A DNA stretch of 64,000 nt from Alphaproteobacteria bacterium UBA6411 (GTDB taxonomy: Bacteria; Pseudomonadota; Alphaproteobacteria; CAAGCB01; CAG-977), in the NCBI GenBank assembly GCA_002438565.1, contig DJPN01000021.1, positions 1 through 64,000 on the forward strand, written 5' to 3'. A model generated the notes under the pieces. It was not told the DNA's origin and did no database searches. It saw only the letters and a program-made list of their open reading frames with translations. The stretch's first letter is position 1; each line of letters opens with the position of its first letter. The position numbers and the translations under genes were made by a program. This document shows positions 34,502 to 44,281 of this stretch, piece after piece.

Positions 34502-36354
34502 AACAGCCCCCTTATTTGTTCAAAGACGGTCTTTTTTTGCTCCGTTTTTTTGGCGCGCTTGGCGGCAAGGGCGGATTCTTTGGCGGTATCAATCCACCAC
34601 GTCATCAGCTGGACGCCCTTTGTCAAACGGCCGGCCGGAGAACCGAACTTGTCCCAAAACACCAAACGGTTTGCGGGAACGTACCAATGCGGCACGACAT
34701 ACCAGCCCCGCAACAGCACCCTGTCCAAAGCCCGCGTCGCCGCAATCAGTTTTTGACGGTCGGGCGCTTCGACGATTTTTTCGATTAAAGCATCGACCGC
34801 CGCGTCTTTGATGCCCGCATAGTTGCGCGACCCCGCCGAATCCGCCGCCGCCGTTCCCCAAAAATACCGCTGTTCGTTGCCGGGGGATGTCGACTGTCCC
34901 CAAACCGCCACAATCATATCGTAATCGAACTGCGCCAAACGATTGTTGTACTGCGTCATATCGACGGCGCGCACGGTCGCTTTAATCCCCAGTTTCTGCA
35001 GGTTTTTGACATAGGGCAAGGCAATCCTTTCCCACGCCCCCGCCGACGCGGTATCCAGCAAAATCTCGAATTCAAACGGCTGTCCCGCCGCGTTTTTCAA
35101 AACGCCGTTTTGCACCGTCCAGCCCGCCTGTTCCAACAAAGAAAAGGCGCGGCGCATTTGCGGACGCAAAAATCCCGACGCGTCCGTTTTCGGCAAATCA
35201 AAAGGCGTCGTAAACACTTCGGGCGGCAAAGAGTCTTTGAACGGATTTAACAAAACCAATTCATCCCTTGACGGTTTGCCTTTCGCCGCCAGTTCGGAAT
35301 TGTCGAAATAGCTTTTTGTGCGCGAATACTGCCCCGAAAACAAATTTTTATTCGACCATTCAAAATCGAACATCAGTGCGACCGCTTCACGCACCCGCAC
35401 ATCGGCGAACAAAGGACGGCGCGTGTTGAACACAAAGCCCTGCATCCCCGACGGCAGCCCGTGGAGAAATTCTTTTTTGACAAAGCCTTGCTTTTCGCCA
35501 AAATCCGTGTACGCCGTCAGCCATTTTTTGGCTTCGTTTTCAACGCGCAAATCGTACGCGCCCGCTTTCAGCGCTTCGACTGCCACCGTCGCGTCGCGGT
35601 AATAGTCGTAGCGGATTTCGTCAAAATTGTAGAATCCCTTGGACACGGGCAAATCCCTGCCCCACCAGTCGGGGTTGCGCTCGTAAACGACGGAACGTCC
35701 CTGCTCGAACGATTTGACGCGGTAGGGGCCGCTGCCGACGGGGATTTCAAGCGTCGTCGCCGAAAAGTCCTTTCCTTTCCAAAAATGTTCGGGCAGAATG
35801 GGCATTTGCCCCAAAATCAGCGGCAATTCGCGGTTGTCGCCCTCTTTGAACGTAAACAAAACACGGGAATCGCCCTGCGCTTCGGCTTTGGCGACGTTGC
35901 CGTAGTAATAGCGGTACATCGGCAGCCCCCGTTCGCGCAAAGCGTTGAATGAAAACACGACATCCGCCGCCGTGACCGCCGTTCCGTCGGAAAATTTCGC
36001 TTTCGGGTTCAGATTGAACGCGACCCAAGCTCTGTCCTTGGGCATTTCGATTGTTTGCGCAATCAGACCGTATTCCGAAAACGGCTCGTCCGCGCTTTCA
36101 ACCGTCAAAGTGTCGTAAATCAGCGCAATGCCCGCGGCGGGCGTTCCCTTTATCACAAAAGGATTGAACGTGTCGAACGTCCCCGACGCCGCCATTTTCA
36201 AAACACCGCCCTTGGGCGCGTCGGGATTGGCGTAAGCGAAGTTTTTAAAGTTTTTCCCGTATTTCGGCTGTCCGTGCATCGCTATTCCGTTGACGGGCGC
36301 GGCGTCCGCCGCCGCCGAAAAAAGCAGTAAAAGGCACAGCAGAACGGCTTTCAT
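34498..36354 (-). CDS. yejA: Peptide ABC transporter substrate-binding protein YejA
   Basis: A 618-aa periplasmic SBP_bac_5-family protein. Signal peptide about 1-20 (cleavage near ADA-AP), GIAMHGQPKYGKNFKNFAYANPDAPKGGVLKM and FDTFNPFVIKGTPAAGI are hallmark YejA segments, with AVALMFDFEWSNKNLFSGQY and TRALDRVLLRGWYVVPHWYVP later. The ATG at 36354 overlaps the hisN stop by 4 bp. In pathogens Yej imports host or antimicrobial peptides. Here it is probably for peptide nutrition. Confidence 0.92.
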   Translation of the reverse strand: MKAVLLCLLLLFSAAADAAPVNGIAMHGQPKYGKNFKNFAYANPDAPKGGVLKMAASGTFDTFNPFVIKGTPAAGIALIYDTLTVESADEPFSEYGLIAQTIEMPKDRAWVAFNLNPKAKFSDGTAVTAADVVFSFNALRERGLPMYRYYYGNVAKAEAQGDSRVLFTFKEGDNRELPLILGQMPILPEHFWKGKDFSATTLEIPVGSGPYRVKSFEQGRSVVYERNPDWWGRDLPVSKGFYNFDEIRYDYYRDATVAVEALKAGAYDLRVENEAKKWLTAYTDFGEKQGFVKKEFLHGLPSGMQGFVFNTRRPLFADVRVREAVALMFDFEWSNKNLFSGQYSRTKSYFDNSELAAKGKPSRDELVLLNPFKDSLPPEVFTTPFDLPKTDASGFLRPQMRRAFSLLEQAGWTVQNGVLKNAAGQPFEFEILLDTASAGAWERIALPYVKNLQKLGIKATVRAVDMTQYNNRLAQFDYDMIVAVWGQSTSPGNEQRYFWGTAAADSAGSRNYAGIKDAAVDALIEKIVEAPDRQKLIAATRALDRVLLRGWYVVPHWYVPANRLVFWDKFGSPAGRLTKGVQLMTWWIDTAKESALAAKRAKKTEQKKTVFEQIRGLL

Positions 36355-37124
36355 GAATTCAACTCTTTCAGCGCGGCGTCCGACAGCCCCGCATCGCCCA
36401 ACGCCAGCACATGCCCGTCGGAATCCGTCCCCAAAGCCCTGCCGTTCCAATCGGTCATCACGCCGCCCGCGCCTGTGACGACGGGAATCAAAGCCGCGTA
36501 ATCGTACAGTTTCATGTCCGCTTCGCACACTATGTCAGCGCATCCCATCGCCAGCAGTCCGTAAGCGTAGCAGTCCGCGCTGAACCGTGTCACGGCGGCG
36601 GGTTTGGCCAACGTTTCAAATCGCCTGTAATCGTCGGGATTTTTGAACATCAGCCGCCCGCCAGTCGAAAACACCGCGCTTTTTTTCAAGCTTTCGCATT
36701 TGCGCGTGTGGATTTCGCGCCCGTTGAAGCGGGACGGTTCGCCTTTTGCCCCCGTCCAGCGTTCGCGGATATAGGGCTGGTTGATAACGCCGACGACGGG
36801 TTCGCCGTTGTGCAGCAAAGCAATCAAAGTGCCGAACAGCGGACTGCCCGTGATAAAGGATTTCGTCCCGTCAATCGGGTCAAGCACCCAGACGAATTCC
36901 GCGTTTTCGTCCTTTTTCCCGAATTCCTCGCCCACAATGCCGTGAGCGGGAAAGCGTTTTTCGATTAAGCCCCGCATCACCTTTTCGCTTTGACGGTCGG
37001 CGATTGTAACGGGCGACGTGTCAGCTTTGGCTTCGACATCCAAAGGGCGGCGAAAGTATTTCAGCACTTCCGCACCCGACGCGTCCGCCAGTTCTTCGGC
37101 AAAGCTCAAATACGCGTCATACAT
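36351..37124 (-). CDS. hisN: HisN-type histidinol-phosphatase (inositol monophosphatase fold)
   Basis: A 257-aa Mg-dependent phosphatase. Metal-site motifs GIVGEEFG (about 63-70), WVLDPIDGTKSFITG (about 79-93) and DMKLYDYAALIPVVTGAGG near the C-terminus are present. Sequences of this type act on histidinol phosphate in alphaproteobacteria. Inositol-phosphate or PAP phosphatase activity is the alternative. It overlaps its upstream neighbour by 8 bp and yejA by 4 bp. Confidence 0.8.
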   Translation of the reverse strand: MYDAYLSFAEELADASGAEVLKYFRRPLDVEAKADTSPVTIADRQSEKVMRGLIEKRFPAHGIVGEEFGKKDENAEFVWVLDPIDGTKSFITGSPLFGTLIALLHNGEPVVGVINQPYIRERWTGAKGEPSRFNGREIHTRKCESLKKSAVFSTGGRLMFKNPDDYRRFETLAKPAAVTRFSADCYAYGLLAMGCADIVCEADMKLYDYAALIPVVTGAGGVMTDWNGRALGTDSDGHVLALGDAGLSDAALKELNS

Positions 37125-37878
37125 ACTTTTTCATCCATTTCAGCCCCGTTTCGGTCGTCAGGCGCGGCGTGTAGCTGCACCCGATTTTCCCCGCATAAGC
37201 GTGCGTTTCAATCAGGGAAAACAAATAATCGTAATTCAGTTCCCCGTTGTCGGGTTCGTCGTGCAAAGGCGCGCCCGCGACGCGGATATGCCCGATGAGC
37301 GGCATCAGCGATTCCAGCGTGTTGGAAATGCCGCCCTCGGTCGTTTGGGCGTGATAAACGTCGAACAGGTACGCAAACGCCTTGTCGTCGTCCAGTTCAT
37401 CCAAAATCTGCAGCACTTCCAAGGTCGAAGCGGGATAAAAGCCCTCGTTTTCCGTCGCATTTTCAAACCCGATTAAAATCTGAACCTTTTGGGCTTTGGC
37501 TTTCGCCCCCGCGGCGTGCAAAGCGGCAATGAAAGCGTCGCGGGCGGCGTCGAAGTTTTCTTCGGTCAGCACCATGCCCTTGACATACACTTTTTTACAT
37601 TCGATAAAGTCCGCCACATCCAGCAAACGGTCGAAATGCGCCAGAAAATCCTTTTTCGTTTTGGGATTGAACGCCAATTCCGACTGTTCGGCGGGCATGG
37701 TCAATACGGCGGTTTTCAGCCCGTTATAAGCGCATGCGTCCCCCAGTTCGCCTAGCGGGATTTTCGGGTCAAGCGTGAATTCCGCCGCCGCAAATCCCGC
37801 ATCATAAGCGGCCTTGAAGCGTTCCAAAAACGGGTGTTCCCCGAACAAACAATCCAAATCGGCAGAAAAAGCAGCCAT
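37117..37878 (-). CDS. Hydroxypyruvate isomerase-family TIM-barrel protein
   Basis: A 253-aa xylose-isomerase-like barrel. FSADLDCLFGEHPFLERFKAAYDAGFAAAEF opens the family, and metal/substrate positions appear in IGFENATENEGFYPAS, YLFDVYHAQTTEGG, IGHIRVAGAPLHDEPDNGELNYDYLF and IGCSYTP. The predicted reaction is interconversion of hydroxypyruvate and tartronate semialdehyde, but close relatives act on other sugars. It starts directly at the stop of the ELM1 gene and overlaps hisN. Confidence 0.75.
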   Translation of the reverse strand: MAAFSADLDCLFGEHPFLERFKAAYDAGFAAAEFTLDPKIPLGELGDACAYNGLKTAVLTMPAEQSELAFNPKTKKDFLAHFDRLLDVADFIECKKVYVKGMVLTEENFDAARDAFIAALHAAGAKAKAQKVQILIGFENATENEGFYPASTLEVLQILDELDDDKAFAYLFDVYHAQTTEGGISNTLESLMPLIGHIRVAGAPLHDEPDNGELNYDYLFSLIETHAYAGKIGCSYTPRLTTETGLKWMKKYV

Positions 37879-38847
37879 TCAAAACCTCCGTTTGATTTCG
37901 TCCGCCACGACTTGCGCGGCGTTCAAGGGTTTATGTTCTTTGACGTTCACAGCGCCGTCCAGCGGCTGGGCGTACCCGCCGTCATACAGCTGTCGATGCA
38001 GCAGCGCGTGTTTTTTCCCGACGCTGCCTTGCGGCGCGTAAATAAAAACGGGCGCATTGGCGGCGCAAGCTTCGGAACACATGGAAACAGAATCGCCTGT
38101 GACCAGAATGTAATCCGCACACGCCAAAAAACCGAAATACGGGTTTTCGTTTTGCGTATCGCCCCAGCCGTAAAAATACTTCGGATCGGGCAGCGTTTCG
38201 CGCAGGATTTTTTCCTGCTCCGCGCCCGTGCGCCGCGATGTCGTTACCAAAAACGACCCGCCGCCGACCGCTTTGGAAAAAGCAACCGCCCTGTCCGCCA
38301 ATTCTTGCGCCATGGCGGGCGTAAAAGGCTTGTCTTTCGTCGCGCCGCCGACAATCAGCGCGATTTTCGGGGCGGGCAAGTCCTTGAACGTATCCGCCCA
38401 TTTTTCGCGTTCGCTTTTCAGCCGTTCAGGCGTGATTCTGTGCGGCGCGCCGACAACGCGCAGAATGTTCGGACGCATCTGCTTGCACCCGTCGTGTTCG
38501 GGCAGGACGATTAAATCGAAATCTTTGATTCCGAAATTTCCCGCGAACATGATTTGGATGATTTTCGTTTTGCCGCCCGATTGTTTTTTCAGCCACCGCA
38601 ACACGGGGGCGGCGCGTCTGCCCGCCGCCACGGCAAAGTCGGGAAACGGCGGTTTCAGCCGTTCGACGGATGATTTGTCAATGCCGATTGTCGACGCCCC
38701 GCGCAAACAGTTCGGCAGCTTGACCCACTTTGTATAGCGGATTGGCTTGATTTCCGTTTCAAAGCCCGAAGCCTCCGCCACGCCCAGCGATTGACTGTTG
38801 TTGCCCGCGCGGTCGTCCGCCAGCACCCAAATCGTTTTATCGGACAT
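37879..38847 (-). CDS. ELM1-family (mitochondrial-fission ELM1-like) protein
   Basis: A 322-aa protein of the ELM1/GtrOC1 family. IWVLADDRAGNNSQSLGVAEASG and CLRGASTIGIDKSS at the N-terminus, GRRAAPVLRWLKK, IALIVGGATKDKPF and LVTTSRRTG...YFYGWGD in the middle, and ILVTGDSVSMCSEACAANAPVFIY at the end are typical. The fold resembles GT-B glycosyltransferases. The bacterial function is not established, and a role in envelope glycan synthesis is often suggested. It heads the leftward string ELM1-hyi-hisN-yejABEF-fliN. Confidence 0.8.
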   Translation of the reverse strand: MSDKTIWVLADDRAGNNSQSLGVAEASGFETEIKPIRYTKWVKLPNCLRGASTIGIDKSSVERLKPPFPDFAVAAGRRAAPVLRWLKKQSGGKTKIIQIMFAGNFGIKDFDLIVLPEHDGCKQMRPNILRVVGAPHRITPERLKSEREKWADTFKDLPAPKIALIVGGATKDKPFTPAMAQELADRAVAFSKAVGGGSFLVTTSRRTGAEQEKILRETLPDPKYFYGWGDTQNENPYFGFLACADYILVTGDSVSMCSEACAANAPVFIYAPQGSVGKKHALLHRQLYDGGYAQPLDGAVNVKEHKPLNAAQVVADEIKRRF

Positions 38848-38921
38848 TTTCGCCTTTCGTTAATGAAATCAAAATGAATTTTGAAGTAGAATACCCAAAA
38901 TTATTCCGAAAGTCATCAGCT

Positions 38922-40025
38922 ATGGTCAAAAGTTTTCTGTTTTCCGCCTTGTTTTTTTGCGCCGCCGCTTTTGCACCCGCAGCAGCGCAGGAAACGGCAA
39001 TGCCCGAAAACTTCGATCCCGAAGCGGAACGCGCCAAAATCGCTGGCGCGTACATTCCGAACTACCGCGAACTGATGCGCGACATCGTTTTGGCGTTCGG
39101 CGACTTTGTCAAAGCGCGCGACGCCGATTTTCAGATTTTGCTGGACGGCGGGCTTGATTTGCTGACGCGCGGCGGCTGGGAAAACGACCTGGTTGATTTG
39201 CACCGCGCCGAAATGGCGGGCGCGACCAACGACGACGAACGTTTTTTGCTGAAACTGTTTTCCCCCGAACACCCGATAAAAGCGGGAACGCCGAACCGCC
39301 GTTTCATTCAGTCGGCGGCGGGAATCGTTCTGACCGACCAGCTGTGCGGCAAAGCCAAAGGCAAACCGTCAAAATCAACGCAAAAACTGATTGACGAATT
39401 CGGCTTGAAAATCGTCGGCATCGAACATTGCGCGACGGAAAAACAGAAAACAAACGCTTTGCAAACTCTGTCCGCCAAAGGAATCCCCGTTTTCGCCGAC
39501 GTGAAATTTACGGGAAAATTCGATACGATTGACCCGACGGTGTTTAACGAAAACAACAAAAGCGTCGAATCCCTTGCAAACGTCAAAAATGTGATGGTTT
39601 TGACAGACACGCGCAAATTCGCGGACAAGGATTTAATGCTGAGCGCGCTTGCCAAAACGAATTTCGATTTGCTGATTATCGACCCGTTTTTCAATTTCAA
39701 CCGCGCCCTGTCGCGCGAAGACGTGCGCGCTTTGCAATTCAAACAAATCGGCACGCGCCGCTTGGTTTACGCCGTTTTGAACGTCGCCGAAGCGCAGGAC
39801 ACCCGCCCCTATTGGGAAACGACATGGAAACTGCGTTCGCCGAAATGGCTGCGGTTCGTGTCCGAAACAAACCCCGCCGGAATTGTCGTCGACTACTGGA
39901 ATCCCGCATGGAAACGCATCATCGGAATCTATTTCCGCAGCATTATGGATTTGGGATTCGACGGCGTCGTTTTACAGGGTTTGGACAACCACAAAATCTA
40001 CGAAAAAATCATCCCGATTAACTAA
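38922..40025 (+). CDS. Secreted GH114/TM1410-like barrel protein
   Basis: A 367-aa secreted protein (signal peptide about 1-22, cleavage near AAA-QE). Features of the endo-alpha-1,4-polygalactosaminidase (GH114) or TM1410-like barrel are visible: LLIIDPFFNFNRALSREDV, RRLVYAVLNVAEAQDTRPYW, NPAGIVVDYWNPAWKRIIGIYFRSIMDLGFDGVVLQGLDN. I chose the ATG at 38922 because the signal peptide begins there. It converges on recJ with a 4-bp overlap of the stops. The natural glycan is unknown. Confidence 0.65.
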   Translation: MVKSFLFSALFFCAAAFAPAAAQETAMPENFDPEAERAKIAGAYIPNYRELMRDIVLAFGDFVKARDADFQILLDGGLDLLTRGGWENDLVDLHRAEMAGATNDDERFLLKLFSPEHPIKAGTPNRRFIQSAAGIVLTDQLCGKAKGKPSKSTQKLIDEFGLKIVGIEHCATEKQKTNALQTLSAKGIPVFADVKFTGKFDTIDPTVFNENNKSVESLANVKNVMVLTDTRKFADKDLMLSALAKTNFDLLIIDPFFNFNRALSREDVRALQFKQIGTRRLVYAVLNVAEAQDTRPYWETTWKLRSPKWLRFVSETNPAGIVVDYWNPAWKRIIGIYFRSIMDLGFDGVVLQGLDNHKIYEKIIPIN

Positions 40026-41794
40026 CTTGCCCGCGCCAAATCCTCGATAATCAGCTGAACGTTGCCCTCGCCTCGGTAGGTGTCGGGACGCAAATAGCCC
40101 GCGACGTGAAACAGCGCGCCTTTGTGATTCAGCAAGGACACGCCCAATTCGGAATCCGCCGCGTTGAACGCAATCGCGCGCAGTCTGGTGCGCCCGTTGC
40201 GCCCGACGAAAGTGCAGGACACATGCCCGCTGCCGACGGGAAAAGCCGACGCGACCGCCACGTCCGCCACTGCGAAGCGCGGTTCGGGGTTGCCCTCGCC
40301 GAACGGTTCCATGCTTGAAACGGTTTGCACCAAATCCCACGACACCGCGCCGATGTCCACGACGGAATCGATAATGTAATCGTTCGCGGGCTTGTCCACC
40401 GTTTTGTGCGTCGCGAAATAGTCCAGAATGAACGCCTTGAATTCGTCCAGTTTTTCAGGCATCAGCGAAAAACCCGCCGCCAGCGTGTGACCGCCGCCAG
40501 CGGTCAAGACGCCCTTTTCCTTTGCCGCCAAAATCGCCGCGCCCAAATCGTAGCCTGCGACCGAACGCCCCGATCCGTGGATTTGCACATCCGTCCCGCT
40601 CATCACTAAAGCGGGGACGTTGTAGCGTTCTTTCAGCCGCCCCGCGATAATGCCGATAACGCCCGCATGCCAGTCTTTGCCGTAGGCAAAAATGACTTCC
40701 TGCGGTTCGGTTGCGGATTCGACCTGTCCGATGGCTTGCTTGTAGATTTCTTCGCACATCTGGCGGCGAAGCGTGTTCAGTTCGTCCAGCTTGGCGGCGA
40801 TTTCGCGGGCTTCCGCCTCATCCTTGGCGCACAGCAGCTTCATGCCCAGTCCCGCTTTGCCGATGCGCCCGCACGCGTTCAGCCGCGGTCCCATCAAATA
40901 GCCCAAATGAAACGCCGTCGGCACGTCTTTGACTTTGGACACTTCGCGCAAAACGGCCAGCCCTTTGTTCCCGCCGCGCGCCATGCAGGACAATCCCGCC
41001 TTGACAAACAGGCGGTTCAGCCCGCGCAGACGCACCACATCGCACACCGTTCCCAAAGCCACCAAATCCAGCCATTGCCGCAAATCGGGTTCGGGACGTT
41101 CGGGCGTGTACCAGCCCTGCTCGCGCAACAGGCGGTTCACCGCAATCAGCACCATGAACACTACGCCCACCGCCGCCATGTGACGGCACGGGTTGTCCAG
41201 CGGTTCGTCCAGCCGCTTGGGGTTCACCACGGCGCACACGTCGGGCAGAACAACGTCGGGTTCGTGGTGGTCGATGACGACAACGTCCGTTCCTTTGGCG
41301 GCATCCAAAGCCTCGAAAGCCGACGTGCCGCAGTCAACCGTAACAATCAGCTTCACCCCGTCGGCGATAAAATCGCGCATCGCTTCGGGGGTCGGACCGT
41401 AGCCCTCTTCGCGTTCGGGAATCCGCGGAACGACGTCGGCGCATCCGACCGCTTTCAAAAAGCGCAGCATCAAAGACGTCGATGTCGCCCCGTCCACGTC
41501 GTAATCGCCGAAAATGCCGATTTTTTCACCGCTTGTCACGGCTTTCGCAATACGTTCGGACGCTTTATCCGCGCCCTTTAAAATCAGCGGATCGGGCAAG
41601 TTGTTTTTAAAACTCGGCGTTAAATAAAAAGCCACGTTTTCAGGCAGCACCCCGCGCCCCGCCAACAGCCGCGCGACCACTTCGTTCACCGCGCCCGTGC
41701 GCACAATCGCCGCCACCGCGTCGGGATCGGCATCGTTCGCCACCCAGCGTCTGTCGGTCAGAGAGTTTTCAACACCTAAAACCGCCGTTTCCAT
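40022..41794 (-). CDS. recJ: Single-stranded-DNA-specific exonuclease RecJ
   Basis: A 590-aa 5'-3' ssDNA exonuclease of DHH type for recombination and mismatch repair. FGDYDVDGATSTSLMLRFL, VTVDCGTSAFEAL, VVIDHHEPD (DHH), HMAAVGVVFMVL, and in the DHHA1 region SGRSVAGYDLGAAI and TAGGGHTLAAGFSL are present. It starts directly at the stop of hom (TAA-ATG). Confidence 0.95.
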   Translation of the reverse strand: METAVLGVENSLTDRRWVANDADPDAVAAIVRTGAVNEVVARLLAGRGVLPENVAFYLTPSFKNNLPDPLILKGADKASERIAKAVTSGEKIGIFGDYDVDGATSTSLMLRFLKAVGCADVVPRIPEREEGYGPTPEAMRDFIADGVKLIVTVDCGTSAFEALDAAKGTDVVVIDHHEPDVVLPDVCAVVNPKRLDEPLDNPCRHMAAVGVVFMVLIAVNRLLREQGWYTPERPEPDLRQWLDLVALGTVCDVVRLRGLNRLFVKAGLSCMARGGNKGLAVLREVSKVKDVPTAFHLGYLMGPRLNACGRIGKAGLGMKLLCAKDEAEAREIAAKLDELNTLRRQMCEEIYKQAIGQVESATEPQEVIFAYGKDWHAGVIGIIAGRLKERYNVPALVMSGTDVQIHGSGRSVAGYDLGAAILAAKEKGVLTAGGGHTLAAGFSLMPEKLDEFKAFILDYFATHKTVDKPANDYIIDSVVDIGAVSWDLVQTVSSMEPFGEGNPEPRFAVADVAVASAFPVGSGHVSCTFVGRNGRTRLRAIAFNAADSELGVSLLNHKGALFHVAGYLRPDTYRGEGNVQLIIEDLARAS

Positions 41795-43087
41795 TTACAG
41801 TCTTTCAATCCGAATTAAGCACGGCTTTTTCAAAACGGCGGGCAAATTTTCGATTTTCGCCAAAGCGGCGGTGACACGCGATTCTTTCGCGCGGTGCAAA
41901 GTCATCATCAAAGGAACCGACCATTGCGTTTGACCGCGCTGAATCATCGACGCGATGGACACCTGTTCGTCGCCCAAAATTTTGGCGATTTGGGCAATCA
42001 CCCCCGGTTCGTCGCGGACTTCCAAGCGCAAATAATACTCGCCCTCGCGTTCCGACAGCGGGACAATCGGCAAAGCCTTGATTTCGTCGTTTTTGACGGT
42101 CAGCAAAGGCAGCTTGCGTCCCGCCGCCGCGTCGGCGATGTCCGACACGACCGCGGACGCCGTCGGCTTTTCGCCCGCCCCGCGACCGACCAGCATGGAA
42201 TGTCCGACAAAGTCGCCCTCGGTAACCACGGCGTTAAACACGCCGTCGACGTGCGCGATTTCCGACGTTTGCGGAATCATGCACGGATAAACATTCAGCG
42301 AAACGCCTTGTTCCGTGCGCCGCCCGACGCCCAGCAGTTTGATGCGGAAACCCAGTTCTTCCGCAAACGCGATGTCCAAAGCGGAAATATGGCGGATGCC
42401 CTCGATGCTCAAAGCGTCAAGGTTTATCGGCATGCCGAACGCCAGCGCGCCCAAAATGCACGTTTTGTGCGCCGTGTCGATGCCGTCGATGTCAAAGCTC
42501 GGGTCGGCTTCGGCATAGCCCAGTTTCTGCGCGTCCGCCAGCACTTCGTCAAACGGCTTGCCCGTTTCGCGCATCACCGTTAGAATGTAGTTGCACGTTC
42601 CGTTCAAGATTCCGTACACCTCGGACACGCGGTTGCCGACAAAGCCCTCGCGCAGGGATTTGATAATCGGAATACCGCCCGCAACCGCCGCTTCGTAGCC
42701 GAAAAACAGCCCTTTTTCCTCGGTCAGTTTTGCCAGTTCGTTGCCGTGGTGGGCAATCATCGCCTTGTTCGCCGTGACAAAAGCTTTGCCGTTTTTCAAC
42801 GCTTCCAAACACACTTGATACGCAATGCCGTTCGCGCCGCCAATCAGTTCGACCACCAAATCAGCATCGGCTTTGCGCACCATTTCCAAAGCGTCCTTGT
42901 AATAGTCCGCTTCGCCCAACAGTCCCAATTCCAACAGCTTTTGCTGATTCAAATCGGACACCGCCGCCAGCTTGATTTTCCGCCCCGTGCGTTTTTCCAG
43001 CAAATCGCTTTGTTCGCGCAACAGCTTGACCACACCGCCGCCGACCGTTCCCAATCCTGCCAAAGCGACTTTAAAAACTTCCGTCAT
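41795..43087 (-). CDS. hom: Homoserine dehydrogenase
   Basis: A 430-aa enzyme that reduces aspartate semialdehyde to homoserine. The NAD(P) motif GLGTVGGGV (11-19), catalytic-core segments ANKAMIAHHG, YEAAVAGGIPIIKSLREG, NGTCNYILTVM and EADPSFDIDGIDTAHKTCILG, and a C-terminal ACT domain (YYLRLEVRDEPGVIAQIAKILGDEQVSIASMIQRG) are clear. The ACT domain implies threonine feedback. Upstream AAGGAG; forms an operon with recJ and the preceding lipoprotein gene. Confidence 0.96.
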   Translation of the reverse strand: MTEVFKVALAGLGTVGGGVVKLLREQSDLLEKRTGRKIKLAAVSDLNQQKLLELGLLGEADYYKDALEMVRKADADLVVELIGGANGIAYQVCLEALKNGKAFVTANKAMIAHHGNELAKLTEEKGLFFGYEAAVAGGIPIIKSLREGFVGNRVSEVYGILNGTCNYILTVMRETGKPFDEVLADAQKLGYAEADPSFDIDGIDTAHKTCILGALAFGMPINLDALSIEGIRHISALDIAFAEELGFRIKLLGVGRRTEQGVSLNVYPCMIPQTSEIAHVDGVFNAVVTEGDFVGHSMLVGRGAGEKPTASAVVSDIADAAAGRKLPLLTVKNDEIKALPIVPLSEREGEYYLRLEVRDEPGVIAQIAKILGDEQVSIASMIQRGQTQWSVPLMMTLHRAKESRVTAALAKIENLPAVLKKPCLIRIERL

Positions 43088-43099
43088 AACGGCGACTCC

Positions 43100-44281
43100 T
43101 TAATAAACCAAATACACAGTGACGGCGGGATTAAGCGACAGCCCCGCTTTTTCTGAAATTTCCACCTGCTCCGCGCCCGCCCGTTTCAAGGCATCCGCAA
43201 CCGCTTTTGCGCGCTTTTCAGCTAAATACCCGCCCATGTGTTCCACCGACAGAACAGCTATCGAGTTATCGTTCCATGCATCAACGGCTTCGCGGACAAC
43301 GGCTTTTGCAGACTCAGACAAAACATCGGAGCTTCCTTTGAATCCGATTTTGCCGATTTCCTGCTTGAACGCATTTTCCGCAACAGGTTCTTTCAGCGTA
43401 AAGGGCGGCTTTTCGGCTTCGGGCATTTTCAAAACAAAAGCAGGCTTTTCGGGTTCGGGCGCTTTCAGCGTCAAAGCGGGCTTTTCAGTCTGTTTCGGCG
43501 GCATTTTCAGCGCGAATGCCGATTTTTGTTCCGTTTTGGGCGGAACCGTCAGTTTCAAAACCGGCTTTTCCTGCTTGACGGGTTCGGGAACCAGCGGCTG
43601 AAGCAGTTCGGACTTGACAGGTTCGACCAAAGCGATTTGTTTTCGTTCCGGTTCGGGGGCGGATTCTTCCAAAACGACATCCTGCTTGCGCGGCTCGATT
43701 AAAGCCTGCGTATCGGGTTTGAATTCCAAATCGATTTCCGCATCGTCCGTTTTCGGCGCGGGCGCAGGCGGTTCGGCGTCGGTTTTAACAACCTCGACAA
43801 CTTTCAATTCGCGGGGTTTCGGGGAAATAATCGCCGCCAGCATTTCCTGTTCGGATTTAACGACCAATTCGTCCTTTTCAATGGTGTTTTTAACCTCCAA
43901 AGGCCGCACTTCCGTTTCGGGCGCGCGTTTTTTCGCACTGTAAATCAAAGCGGAATCGGGGGCGTTCAATCCTTTGCGCAACGCGATTTTTTCACGCTCC
44001 GCAAACCGTCCCGCATGTTCGTAAACAGGTTGTTCCGCAGGCTTTTCAACCGCTTTGTTGACCGTGATTTTGCCGCTGACGGCATGCACGGCCATCGGAT
44101 CGCCGCCCAACATTTCACCGACGGTCCGCCCCGGTTTGTCGTCCGGAGTTTCGGGAACCATATCGGGTTCGGGCAATACAAAGTCGTCGTCGTATCCGTA
44201 CCAGTCGGGTTTGTCGTTTTGCGCCGAACACGCCGTCAACAGCACCGCCAATCCGACAAAAGCTTTTCGTTTCAAAGCCAT
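43100..44281 (-). CDS. Proline/lysine-rich repetitive lipoprotein with OmpA-like tail
   Basis: A 393-aa predicted lipoprotein (lipobox LTAC, Cys about 18). The middle (about 210-310) is a degenerate tandem of Lys-Pro units such as KPALTLKAPEPE, KPAFVLKMPEAE and KPPFTLKEPVAE, probably an extended spacer. The C-terminus (about 315-393, IGFKGSSDVLSESAKAVVREAVDAW...LAEKRAKAVADALKRAGA) looks like a shortened OmpA peptidoglycan-binding domain. It may tether the outer membrane to the wall. It lies 12 bp upstream of hom. Confidence 0.6.
   Translation of the reverse strand: MALKRKAFVGLAVLLTACSAQNDKPDWYGYDDDFVLPEPDMVPETPDDKPGRTVGEMLGGDPMAVHAVSGKITVNKAVEKPAEQPVYEHAGRFAEREKIALRKGLNAPDSALIYSAKKRAPETEVRPLEVKNTIEKDELVVKSEQEMLAAIISPKPRELKVVEVVKTDAEPPAPAPKTDDAEIDLEFKPDTQALIEPRKQDVVLEESAPEPERKQIALVEPVKSELLQPLVPEPVKQEKPVLKLTVPPKTEQKSAFALKMPPKQTEKPALTLKAPEPEKPAFVLKMPEAEKPPFTLKEPVAENAFKQEIGKIGFKGSSDVLSESAKAVVREAVDAWNDNSIAVLSVEHMGGYLAEKRAKAVADALKRAGAEQVEISEKAGLSLNPAVTVYLVY

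Noticed and set aside
43380..43600. Periodic sequence resembling a repeat array or CRISPR
   Set aside because: The period follows Lys-Pro codon units within the lipoprotein gene. Units are degenerate and no spacer-repeat structure exists. No CRISPR array was seen anywhere in the window.
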